This document shows, one piece after another, positions 1 through 8,007 of a stretch of DNA of 62,559 nt; the stretch's first letter is position 1; every line of letters starts with the position of its first letter. The notes beneath the pieces are model-generated. The model ran no database searches and had not been told where the DNA came from. It was given only the letters and a program-made list of their open reading frames with translations. Made by a program: the position numbers and the translations under genes. This DNA comes from Moraxella sp. (GTDB taxonomy: Bacteria; Pseudomonadota; Gammaproteobacteria; Pseudomonadales; Moraxellaceae): contig JAUMUJ010000009.1 of assembly GCA_030530785.1 (NCBI GenBank), positions 1 to 62,559 on the forward strand, written 5' to 3'.

Positions 1-42
1 GTTTGTTAGTTTTTGTAACTGGTTGTGCCTGAATGAGTGCGT

Positions 43-70
43 ATTATACGCTAAATTTTTTAGGTGTCAA
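43..70 (-). promoter_or_regulatory. Strong sigma70 promoter (proximal of a tandem pair) reading out of the window
   Basis: Read on the minus strand, a perfect -35 box TTGACA (65-70) and a perfect -10 box TATAAT (43-48) are separated by 16 nt. The -10 lies in a small palindrome (gcgtat-t-atacgc). Transcription would run leftward past position 1. No gene is visible between it and the window edge, so the target lies outside. Two consensus promoters in tandem are typical of a stable-RNA (rRNA or tRNA) operon, but that is inference. Confidence 0.7.
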
Positions 71-190
71 GCATTTTTTCAAAAATTTTAAAGTTTTTTA
101 AAATTCAATCATTATCTTAATCTTAAAAACTCTAACTTATGAAAATAAACAAATTATTGATTTGTTCGTCCGCCTACCTAAGTGGTGCAT

Positions 191-218
191 ATTATACAAG
201 ATGGTTTTAGATTGTAAA
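191..218 (-). promoter_or_regulatory. Strong sigma70 promoter (distal of the tandem pair)
   Basis: On the minus strand, TTTACA (213-218) and TATAAT (191-196) are 16 nt apart, the same geometry as the promoter at 43-70. It lies about 150 bp upstream of that promoter and points the same way, in an A/T-rich non-coding stretch just beyond the 3' end of rnpB. Confidence 0.6.
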
Positions 219-263
219 GGGAAATTTTAAAAAAATTTATAACCCAATGATTTTTAAGAAAAA

Positions 264-768
264 TTGGCAAGCCGATAAGCCGGATTCTGTCGTGGACAAT
301 CATTCATCTAGACGCACAATCACTCATGCGTTCAAGCAACCTACCCGTATCCTAAGCGGGCCACTCATGGGATACCTATTTGGTCTTGCTACACGTGGAG
401 TTTACCTTGCCATGAACTGTCGCCAGTCATGCGGTGGGCTCTTACCCCACCGTTTCACCCTTACCTGACCACTCAACCAAATGTTTTTATATTGGATAAA
501 TTTATAAAAACAAATTACAATGCACCCTTATGCAAACTGTTGATTTTTGGATGGATAAATTTTCTCTACAAGCCCACATTTCCAAAAATATCTTAATCAA
601 ACAATGTCGTTTTAAAAATTTACAATAAACACTTGGTTGAGTGGTCGGGCGGTCTGTTCTCTGTTGCACTGGTCGTAGGCTTTCGCCCCCTAGCCGTTAG
701 CTAGCACGTTGCCCTATGTAGTCCGGACTTTCCTCCCTCCTTCTGGACGGCGATTGTCTGGCTTGCCA
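264..768 (-). ncRNA. rnpB: RNase P RNA (bacterial type A) with an expanded P12 arm
   Basis: This is the catalytic RNA of RNase P, which matures tRNA 5' ends. On the minus strand the conserved blocks appear in order: the 5' segment with GGAGGAAAGTCCGGACTACATAGG (complement of about 712-737), CGACCAGTGCAACAGAGA, AGGTAAGGGTGAAACGG, GGTAAACTCCACG, and the 3' block GACAGAATCCGGCTTATCGGC. The ends pair as P1 (266-273 with 760-767). The gene is about 505 nt, against 377 nt in Escherichia coli. The excess sits in P12, where 467-480 and 633-646 form a perfect 14-bp inverted repeat enclosing a 152-nt A/T-rich loop. The short open frames in this stretch are spurious. Confidence 0.95.
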
Positions 769-774
769 AAGACC

Positions 775-802
775 ATTATAGCATAATTTGGTAATTTTTC
801 AA
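775..802 (-). promoter_or_regulatory. rnpB promoter
   Basis: On the minus strand, TTGAAA (797-802) and a perfect TATAAT (775-780) are separated by 16 nt, 6-7 nt upstream of the P1 5' strand of rnpB. It slightly overlaps the 3' end of the broken NYN-LOTUS-TerD gene. Confidence 0.75.
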
Positions 803-2358
803 TCATCAACATCCACCCCAAATGCCATACAAAGCTCACGCAAACCGTGCCATACAAATTGCGGTCTTGGCACAACTTGCCAGCCCCCATCTGTTCTGTT
901 TAAAATCAGCAAAATCGCACTTTTGGCGGTGTCATTGGTGGGGGCGAATTCTCCCATAAAGAGCTGTCTGCCATCTTGTTCAATGATGATTTTGATGGGA
1001 GCATCTATCACATCAGACTCATGACTGGCACTAAACACAAGCCGATGAATGTCGCTACTTTGGGTGGACAGTTGGCACGCAAACATCTCATACACGATAT
1101 TACTGTCAAGCTCAATATTGCCATCACTGCTTTGGGTTTGCCCATAAAAAATCATGTCGCCATCATGACGCACTTTTTTATTATCGCCAAGTCGCCACAG
1201 TACCGAATCAATACCTGTTCCACGATACATATAGACATTTATTTTACCATTTAAAATCAATGGGGTCTGACTGACATCATCTGGGGTTAGTGGCTTTTGT
1301 GGCGTGCTGTCAGTCTTAGGTGCAACATCAGGCTGTTGGGTGGGTTTAGACGGTTGGTTTTTTAATTTGACATAGACACCGTTTGGTTGTTTTTTGATGT
1401 CAAATAGGCGAATGGCAGTGATTAGGTCGGAGAATTTTTTATAGCCATATTTATCCACATCAATGGCGGGGTTTTTATTTAACTCGCTGGCAATATGGCT
1501 GATGTTACACCAACCCTATTCGGCTTTGGGGTTGTTGGTTATTAAATCTTCAATGGTGGCTATTAGGATTTTGTCAGCTTGGAGTTGCTTGGGAGTATAC
1601 TTAAAAGGAGTTTTTGACTTGACATAAAGTTTAGCAAAATTATCCTTATCGTTTCTGACATAAAATAATTCAGTTGCTTTGATAAGATGAATGAGCTTTT
1701 CATAACCATAATTTTCATGATTTAATGCTGGATATTTTTTGTTAAATTCAAATAAAACCTCCCTATAATTAGACCAATTTTCATCATTTAAATCCGACAA
1801 ATCAGCAATCACTTTATTTAACGCATTGATAAGTACGGTGTCTTTTTGTAGTTTATCTCTTGATATTCTTGGTACAGATGGCACAAATTGGGCTGGCTGA
1901 TTGGATTTAGCAGGTTCTTGCTTTGCCTCATTTAAATTTTCTACTTCAAAAAACTCATCGCACGCTTGGCGAAAAGAGATAACCGCTTCTTTTTTGCCAA
2001 AGCCGTACACCTTAACGCCACTTTTGCGGACACGCACGGCAAGACTGGCAAAATCACTGTCGGACGACACCAAGCAAAAACCATCATACTCGCCACTGTG
2101 TAATAAATCCATCGCTTTAATAACAAGGGCGATGTCGGTGGCATTTTTGCCTTTGACGTAGGCGAATTGTTGCATGGGGTCAATGGCGTGGCGTAAAATT
2201 GCCTGTTGTCAGCTTGCCGACAAACCTGTCATTGACCAGTCGCCATAAATCTTTTTTGTGGAAATTTTACCAAGTTTTTCAATGGCTTGTAAGACTTTAT
2301 CTATCGTTTTGGCGGACGCATTATCAGCATCTATGAGTACGGCGATGTTATTTAACAT
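799..2358 (-). pseudogene. NYN nuclease-LOTUS-LOTUS-TerD fusion, interrupted by two in-frame stops
   Basis: One reading frame of about 520 codons runs from the ATG at 2358 (AGGA 8 nt upstream) to 799. A TGA (2209-2211) and a TAG (1516-1518) interrupt it; there is no frameshift. The N-terminal part has NYN (DUF88/LabA-like) RNase features: LIDADN, YGDWS, GKNATD and SSDSDF, with the metal-binding aspartates intact on both sides of the TGA. Two LOTUS/OST-HTH RNA-binding repeats follow, each ending in a YGY(E/K)K(L/F)..LI motif; the TAG falls inside the second. The last 150 or so residues resemble a TerD domain (DMIFYGQ..SSDG, then a WxV..HGL tail) without the GDNRTG..GDDE calcium motif. The TGA occupies a position that is usually Trp in this family. 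It is the last gene of the lemA-M48-protease unit, 39 bp after the protease gene. It is most simply a recent pseudogene; recoding or sequence error cannot be excluded. Confidence 0.75.
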
Positions 2359-2397
2359 GAAATTTTTCCTATAAAATGATAAAAAACTATGCAATAA

Positions 2398-3525
2398 TCA
2401 TGCCTGACAACCAACCAACCACAAAGCATCCTTACAGGTCTTGGCAAGTTGTGGGGTGGTCATGGGAGCGTGGGTTTGGGCGGTGTTTGGAATGCCTGCA
2501 CTTGTAAGCAGAGCGGACAGCAGTTGGTATTTGGTGGCGTAGTTCATGTTTTGGGCGTTGGTAATGCTGGACGACACCATGCCGATAACTTGACCTGTGG
2601 GGAGCATGAGCGGACTGCCACTAGACCCTGCCTGTATGGGGGCGGTAAATTGCAAAAAACGAATGTCATTGTGTATCCCCAAAAGCCCTGAGATGTTGCC
2701 CGATGTAACCTGTAACTGGCTTGTCAATCCTGATAGCGGAAAGCCCATCGTAACCACACTCTCGCCCAACAGCTCTACCTGCCCTGTCGCAAGCGGTAGT
2801 ACACAAGGTAAAGGTTCGTCCACCCGAATGAGTGCCGTATCACTGCCTTCATCGCTCATCACCACATACGCCTGCCTGTCAGCTCGCCCCTGCTGACGAA
2901 TGCCAATCATGCTTGCCCCATCTATAACATGATGACACGTCAAAAGATGATGTGTATCAATGGCAAATGCCGTCCCTGTCCAGCTCTCGCCTGCCATCGG
3001 TCGGCGTGGGGCGGTGTCGTCTGTGTGTTGGGGGAATTTTTCATATAAAGCAATGCCCAAATGCTCGCCAAATGCCTTTAAGCTCGCCCCTGTACACTCT
3101 GCCAACGCTCGGCATTTGTACTGACCGCCCCGCTCGTAGATTTCTAGCACCAACGCTGTCTTGATGTGCCTGTCATGAATGGGTACATCATAACGGATAT
3201 GCTCGTTTATGCGGATACTTAGGGCGTGTATCTCAGTGGCAGGCAACGCCAGATAGGGGTCGTGGTAGGCGTAGATGACCAGTTGTAATTTGGCAACGCC
3301 CCAAGCGAATACTTTGGGCAAATCCAACACCCACGCATTATCCCGATAAGTCGCCCAATCCTTTGGTTCGTGCAAGTAAGCTGGGCTTATTTTAGCGGTA
3401 CGGTTGGCGTCTAGGGCAAGCCACACCATGCCGACCGTTTGTCCAAACCTAAGCGAACTGTTGATACTGATGGTGGGCGATGTGTTGGCAAGGGCGGTGT
3501 TCGCCCCCAGTACAAGCGAAATCAT
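2398..3525 (-). CDS. TerD domain fused to a trypsin-like (S1/HtrA-type) serine protease
   Basis: A 375-residue protein with two domains. Residues 1-160 resemble a TerD domain: the start MISLVLGAN matches the TerD opening, and YERGGQYKCRALAE..G..LKAFGEHLGI matches its closing strand. The GDNRTG..GDDE calcium motif is absent. Residues 182-350 are a trypsin-fold protease with a catalytic triad of His199 (TCHHVI), Asp229 (SDTALI) and Ser302 (GSSGSP). There is no signal peptide or membrane segment, so it is probably cytoplasmic. The start at 3525 is preferred over the upstream one at 3585 because AAAGGA lies 7 nt before it and it matches TerD N termini. It lies 43 bp downstream of the M48 peptidase gene in the same unit. 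A stress-activated protease whose TerD part directs it to Ter complexes is inference. Confidence 0.85.
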   Translation of the reverse strand: MISLVLGANTALANTSPTISINSSLRFGQTVGMVWLALDANRTAKISPAYLHEPKDWATYRDNAWVLDLPKVFAWGVAKLQLVIYAYHDPYLALPATEIHALSIRINEHIRYDVPIHDRHIKTALVLEIYERGGQYKCRALAECTGASLKAFGEHLGIALYEKFPQHTDDTAPRRPMAGESWTGTAFAIDTHHLLTCHHVIDGASMIGIRQQGRADRQAYVVMSDEGSDTALIRVDEPLPCVLPLATGQVELLGESVVTMGFPLSGLTSQLQVTSGNISGLLGIHNDIRFLQFTAPIQAGSSGSPLMLPTGQVIGMVSSSITNAQNMNYATKYQLLSALLTSAGIPNTAQTHAPMTTPQLAKTCKDALWLVGCQA

Positions 3526-3568
3526 GGGTCTGTCCTTTGGTAATTTAACGCACACAAGTTTAACAACT

Positions 3569-5857
3569 TTATGCCTGCCAATCAATAACCACGCCCCACA
3601 GTAGCGACAACAGCCACATCAGCTCATGTTCATCTTGGCTTGTCTGACCGTCATACAAAAACGCCGTGATGAGCGTCTCCACAAAGGCACGATTGCCATC
3701 AATACTCATCAACACCACCACCCAATCACTCACAGACAAATGCCCCGCCCGATGACAAAGCCCGATAAGCTCATCATCATTCAGCGATACCGCCACGCCT
3801 GCCAGTCTTGCCCACCGCCGAATGCTGGTGGTGATTTTATCATGTCGCCCCATAATAAGACTGTTATCTTGACCGCTTGCCACCTGTGCCAGCACCACCA
3901 CAAAAGGCGACACATCACCGCCAAGATACGCCTTGACATCATCATAAGTGTGAGTGATGTCCCCATCATGTCGCTTTTGTAAAATGCTTAATAACACCGC
4001 CAATAACACTCCCCGATACATCACCGCCAGTCCCCCCACCCTGTGGCGAATGTCCGATGACGTGATGAGCGATGATAGGGTTTTTGTATAAATGCTTAGC
4101 AACTTATCATCATTGTCAGATAACGGCTCATCAAGCTCACAAAGGCGTTTTAGGGCAAGATAAATCAACAAACCATCTGCCTGCCTGTCATAGCGTGCCA
4201 CACTTTTTAGCAGTCCGTTTGGCAAATTGTGGGGTAATACAGGCTTGACACCATCAGAACATCTCCCCCAATAAATCGCCCGCAAATCCACCTGACCACC
4301 CACTTGCTCAAAAAAGCGACAACACAGCACGCACTCTAACACCGCCATGACAGACAAGGTTTCACGCAAGGCTGACGTGATGGCATAAGGCAGTTGGGCG
4401 TGGTTTAGGTCGCTTGGGACAAGATGACCATGCCGTGCCGTCAGTGTCTCATTGGTTGGGGCAGATTGCGGATAAAACAGTTGTCTGTCCTGTTCATACC
4501 AACCGTCCGCCATCAGCTTACCATCAATGACCACATCCTGCCAACCGTCATAAGACACCACCGTTTGACCACTGTCATTGATGGTGGCATTTTTTAATAA
4601 AGGATGTCTGTCATCAAGGGCGGGCTTATCAGACGTTAAAGGCTCTTGGTTGCTTTTAAAATGATAACTTTGGCAAAACCTGCGGGCATTATCCAATCGC
4701 TCTTTGGTGGCAGTGTCCAAACTGATGACGGGCATGGCACGGGCAACGACCTGCTGACGGTCATATAAAGGCGGGTGGCTTAGCGAATGGCTGTCCATCG
4801 GCTTAGGACTGGCAAAGAAAAAATGACTCATGCTCGTTGTCAAAGCAGGGTCATGTAACACGCTGTCATGTCGCATGAGACTTTGTAGGGCGTACACCAC
4901 ACCATCGCTACGGGTCAGCTGTATGCTGATGGCGTCCGCCAGATACTCTCTTTCGTGGTTAAATCTCCCCCTTACCCATTCGCCCAACATCATGCCAAGC
5001 ACGCCAAACAGCCGAAACAACACCACAGGCGTTATCATGATAAGATATGGCAAAAACAGTGTAGCTCGGGCATCGTCTCCAAACTGGCGATGACTTAAAT
5101 GGCGTTGGGTATTTTTTAGATAATCTACCCAGCTTTTTTGACTGCCGTCTAACACGACATCATCACCATGATAATCCTTATCAAACCGCCCAAGCAGATA
5201 CTCCTCCATCGCGTCCGCTAAGTCATACACCCACCCAAACATACTCATCATGACGTACATTCTAAGGTTTAACTCATGGTCGTTACAAATAAGATGTCCA
5301 AACTCATGCCCGATGAGTGCGTACAATTCATCATTGCTTAGCTTTTGGGTTGCCCCTTCGGTCAGCACCATGACCGTGTCAGACACGCCAAAGCCCGCCA
5401 CAAAGGCATTTACTCCCATCTCAAAAGGCAAAACATACAGCTTAGGCAAAGGCACGCCCGATGCGATTGCCATCTGTTCGGCAAATTCATGATACCGCCG
5501 ATAGTGGCTTGGCAAATGGCGTAATGACGGGGCTTTGATGTAGGTTTTAGTAAAAATGGTGTCGTCTTGCCCGTCATCATGGATAAACAGACGCACCGCA
5601 TGAACCGAGCCAGCCAGCGACAGACCACCTTTTTTGATTTTGTGGCGAGCGATGAGCAGTCCTGTGGCAAAATACACCCCCACCCCAAGCGATGACCCCA
5701 AAAACACGCTCACACCCAAACTGCCTGTCCATACATACGCCACCACGCCTGCCACCATCAGTAGCATGACTGCCTGCACGGTCATTACCACAAAAAACAG
5801 CCCGTACAACGCACGGCTTCGTCTGCTGTGGTGGCGTTGTTTGGCAAAAAAATCCAT
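3569..5857 (-). CDS. Large membrane-anchored M48 family (HtpX-like) metallopeptidase
   Basis: A 762-residue zinc peptidase of the Ste24/HtpX family. Two N-terminal membrane segments (about residues 18-42 and 46-70) precede the catalytic domain. The zinc motif HEFGH is at 184-188 and the third ligand lies in NHEREYLADA (about 300-309), so the active site looks intact. A further hydrophobic stretch is at about 266-292. The C-terminal half (about 400-762) is a long extension not found in the roughly 290-residue HtpX, and I do not recognise it. The gene starts 8 bp after lemA. Pairing of LemA with M48 peptidases is a recurrent arrangement, usually linked to envelope stress. It probably acts at the inner membrane. 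Confidence 0.9.
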   Translation of the reverse strand: MDFFAKQRHHSRRSRALYGLFFVVMTVQAVMLLMVAGVVAYVWTGSLGVSVFLGSSLGVGVYFATGLLIARHKIKKGGLSLAGSVHAVRLFIHDDGQDDTIFTKTYIKAPSLRHLPSHYRRYHEFAEQMAIASGVPLPKLYVLPFEMGVNAFVAGFGVSDTVMVLTEGATQKLSNDELYALIGHEFGHLICNDHELNLRMYVMMSMFGWVYDLADAMEEYLLGRFDKDYHGDDVVLDGSQKSWVDYLKNTQRHLSHRQFGDDARATLFLPYLIMITPVVLFRLFGVLGMMLGEWVRGRFNHEREYLADAISIQLTRSDGVVYALQSLMRHDSVLHDPALTTSMSHFFFASPKPMDSHSLSHPPLYDRQQVVARAMPVISLDTATKERLDNARRFCQSYHFKSNQEPLTSDKPALDDRHPLLKNATINDSGQTVVSYDGWQDVVIDGKLMADGWYEQDRQLFYPQSAPTNETLTARHGHLVPSDLNHAQLPYAITSALRETLSVMAVLECVLCCRFFEQVGGQVDLRAIYWGRCSDGVKPVLPHNLPNGLLKSVARYDRQADGLLIYLALKRLCELDEPLSDNDDKLLSIYTKTLSSLITSSDIRHRVGGLAVMYRGVLLAVLLSILQKRHDGDITHTYDDVKAYLGGDVSPFVVVLAQVASGQDNSLIMGRHDKITTSIRRWARLAGVAVSLNDDELIGLCHRAGHLSVSDWVVVLMSIDGNRAFVETLITAFLYDGQTSQDEHELMWLLSLLWGVVIDWQA

Positions 5858-5865
5858 CTGCCAAA

Positions 5866-6441
5866 TCAGCCAAGCCGTACCGTTGGGGGCGATTTAATGG
5901 AGCGGTCATTAAATTCCAACCCAAACAGCTCGCCAAAGCCAAACACGCCACTGATTAGGTTATTAGGAAAAATCTCACGGCGGTTATTATAACTCATCAC
6001 GCTGTCATTATAATGCTGACGAGCAAAGCCAATGCGGTTTTCGGTATAAGTCAGCTCATCAAACAGCTCTTTGATGACACTGTCGGCTTTTAAGTCAGGA
6101 TAATTTTCGGCAACGGCATAAAACCGTGCCAATGCTCCCGATAACACATTTTCAGCACTTGCCATTTGGGAGAGTTGCTCACCATCATCTGCCCGATGAT
6201 TGGTAAATTGACAAGCGACATTGCGGGCATTGATGACGTTTTCTAAGGTGGCTTTTTCGTGCACCAAATAGCCTTTGGCAACTTCCACAAGGTTGGGGAT
6301 TAGGTCATGACGGCGTTTTAATTGTACGTCTATTTGAGATAGGGCGTTTTTGACTTGGTTTTTTGAGATGACAAGCCCATTATAAATGAACCAAAACCAC
6401 ACCAAAATCACGCCCAAAATGACAGCAATCACAATCATCAT
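5866..6441 (-). CDS. lemA: LemA family membrane protein
   Basis: A 191-residue LemA-family protein. It has one N-terminal membrane segment (about residues 3-21) followed by a helical domain with the family motif DVQLKRRHDLIPNLVEVAKGY (about 41-61) and a conserved N(N/D)RREIFPNNLI-type block near the end. AAAGGAGCG immediately precedes two consecutive ATG codons (6441 and 6438), so the exact start is uncertain by one residue. It is the first gene of the lemA-M48-TerD/protease-NYN unit, downstream of its own promoter and a terminator that closes the preceding TerZ-like gene. Its molecular function is not established; here it most likely partners the adjacent peptidase. Confidence 0.9.
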   Translation of the reverse strand: MMIVIAVILGVILVWFWFIYNGLVISKNQVKNALSQIDVQLKRRHDLIPNLVEVAKGYLVHEKATLENVINARNVACQFTNHRADDGEQLSQMASAENVLSGALARFYAVAENYPDLKADSVIKELFDELTYTENRIGFARQHYNDSVMSYNNRREIFPNNLISGVFGFGELFGLEFNDRSIKSPPTVRLG

Positions 6442-6467
6442 CGCTCCTTTAATTGATTGATGATTTT

Positions 6468-6496
6468 ATTGTACCGCTAACGCCTTATATTTTCAA
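6468..6496 (-). promoter_or_regulatory. Promoter of the lemA unit
   Basis: On the minus strand, TTGAAA (6491-6496) and TACAAT (6468-6473) are separated by 17 nt, 26 bp before the lemA start and just after the terminator at 6506-6536. This suggests that lemA, the M48 peptidase, the TerD-protease and the NYN fusion are transcribed separately from the other ter genes. Confidence 0.5.
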
Positions 6497-6505
6497 AGTT
6501 TTTAT

Positions 6506-6536
6506 AAAAAACCGCCAAATCGCTTTGACGGTTTTT
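6506..6536 (-). terminator. Rho-independent terminator after the TerZ-like gene
   Basis: AAAAACCG pairs with CGGTTTTT around an inner caaa/tttg stem with one mismatch, with a T run on the minus strand. It lies 11 bp after the stop of the TerZ-like gene. Confidence 0.7.
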
Positions 6537-6547
6537 GTGGGCATTGG

Positions 6548-7150
6548 TTAAACGTGGGGGGTAATGGCAGGGATTAGGTCATTAAAGGTGCGACCGTTTG
6601 CCGTCTCGCCAATGGCGTGCATTTTCCATTCGCCATTATGACGATAGACCTTTGCCATAATCATGGCGGTGTGTGAGCCTTGTGCTGATAGGTTATAACG
6701 GGCAATCTCACTACCGTTACCGCCATTGACGATACGACAGTAGGCGTTTGCCACCGTCTCAAAGCTCTGTCCTGTAAAGCTGTTTACGGTAAATACCAAC
6801 GTCTGTACATCAGCGGGCACGGCAGATAGGTTTACCTTGATGACCTCATCATCGCCATCGCCTGCCCCTGTACGGTTGTCGCCTGTGTGAGTGATGGTGC
6901 CGTCTTTGGATTGTAATTGTCCAAAGTACACCACGTCCACAGGCTGTTTGGCGGTGTTGAACAATACCACAGACGCATCTAAGTCAATGCTACCGTCATT
7001 ACCACCACCACCGAACAGACCACTAAAAAAACCGCCCGATGATTTGGTGCTTGCCACGTCCCAGCCCAGCCCCATTTGAATGTGGGACAACGCACCGCCC
7101 GCTTCTTTTTCCAAAGAAATTTTTTGACCTTTTTGCAGATTAACCGCCAT
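6548..7150 (-). CDS. TerD-family protein, TerZ-like
   Basis: A 200-residue TerD-fold protein of the tellurite/stress system. It keeps the acidic calcium-binding signature GDNRTGAGDGDDE (around residue 98) and the closing YRHNGEWK strand. A glycine-rich insertion (GGFFSGLFGGGG) just before the DLDAS motif is characteristic of TerZ rather than TerD/TerE. The start at 7150 is chosen because it matches TerD N termini (MAVNLQKGQ) and has AAGGAA upstream; a longer 5' extension to 7240 is unlikely. A TATAAT-like -10 (7187-7192, minus strand) lies upstream. It sits 90 bp after the AIM24 gene and is followed by a terminator. Such proteins are cytoplasmic and associate with membrane TerC-type partners. 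Confidence 0.85.
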   Translation of the reverse strand: MAVNLQKGQKISLEKEAGGALSHIQMGLGWDVASTKSSGGFFSGLFGGGGNDGSIDLDASVVLFNTAKQPVDVVYFGQLQSKDGTITHTGDNRTGAGDGDDEVIKVNLSAVPADVQTLVFTVNSFTGQSFETVANAYCRIVNGGNGSEIARYNLSAQGSHTAMIMAKVYRHNGEWKMHAIGETANGRTFNDLIPAITPHV

Positions 7151-7240
7151 GATGAGTTCCTTAACAATGAAAAAAAACAAAAATTTATTATAACGCTGAT
7201 TGGAGTGTGATGTGTGAATTTTTGTAAAAAAATTATTCAC

Positions 7241-8002
7241 TCATTGTAGCAAACCGCCAAACAACCCACTGCCATTACTGCTTGCCCCGCTACTGGTGCC
7301 TGTACCCAGCACTTTGCTCAGCCAACCTTGATAATTATCACGGTTGCGAGAACACAGCACCACCTTACCGACACCGCTAAATTTTAATACCATGCCCTCG
7401 CCACTGGTTACTGAGTTGATGATGTTACCCAAAAAACCTTTGCTTTGGCTGGTGGAAACCGACAGTTCATAATCTAGGCGACTGTCCCAACACACCACAT
7501 GACCATTATCAATAATCACAGGCTTATCAGGCGTAACTTCAATCTCAAACAAACAACCAAAGCCCGAGACCACCACCTGCCCCACCCCTTCGGTTCGCAT
7601 GACCATAAATCCGCCCGTGTCGCCAAAAATCGCCCCACCCAGATTACGCTGAATGCTTGCTTTAATGTCCACACTACCGCTACTGGCAACAAACGCCCCA
7701 TCGGACAGCACATACTGGGCATTGCCCACGTCCAAAATCTGCATATCGCCGTCAAGCGTGGGAGCAAGCAGACAGTCGCCTTCGCCCCGAGTGGCTTGTA
7801 TTTTTTGTTGAAACAAAGACTCGCCATTGGCAAATCGCCTCATCAAGGCCTGCATGATGCCACCTTGTAGCGTGCCTTGAAGGTCTAGGTTATCTTCCAT
7901 CATGACCATCGCATTGGCTTCACAGTGCAAGCTGTCACCGTGTTTTAGGTTACAATGCAAAAATGGTTCGTTATCGCCCAATAAAGTAAAAGTTACTGCC
8001 AT
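7241..8002 (-). CDS. AIM24 family (TIGR00266-like) protein
   Basis: A 253-residue protein of the AIM24 family, recognised by its glycine-rich beta repeats and family phrases such as HCEANAMVMM, GDMQILDV, FVASSGSVDI, GFMVMRTEGVGQVVVSGFG and KFSGVGKVVL. There is no signal peptide or membrane segment. The C terminus is a Ser/Gly-rich tail. It starts 5 bp after the TerF-like gene, so the two are almost certainly co-transcribed and translationally coupled. The biochemical role of bacterial AIM24 proteins is unknown. The coupling to a TerD-vWA protein suggests a role in the same stress complex. Confidence 0.85.
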   Translation of the reverse strand: MAVTFTLLGDNEPFLHCNLKHGDSLHCEANAMVMMEDNLDLQGTLQGGIMQALMRRFANGESLFQQKIQATRGEGDCLLAPTLDGDMQILDVGNAQYVLSDGAFVASSGSVDIKASIQRNLGGAIFGDTGGFMVMRTEGVGQVVVSGFGCLFEIEVTPDKPVIIDNGHVVCWDSRLDYELSVSTSQSKGFLGNIINSVTSGEGMVLKFSGVGKVVLCSRNRDNYQGWLSKVLGTGTSSGASSNGSGLFGGLLQ

Positions 8003-8007
8003 TTTTC

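Noticed and set aside
247-468. 73-codon plus-strand open frame
   Set aside because: It lies inside the conserved RNase P RNA gene on the opposite strand and has no protein-like features.
5634-5951. Long open frames antisense to, or out of frame with, the M48 peptidase gene
   Set aside because: They are shadows of a gene with clear catalytic motifs; their translations are low-complexity and unlike any family.
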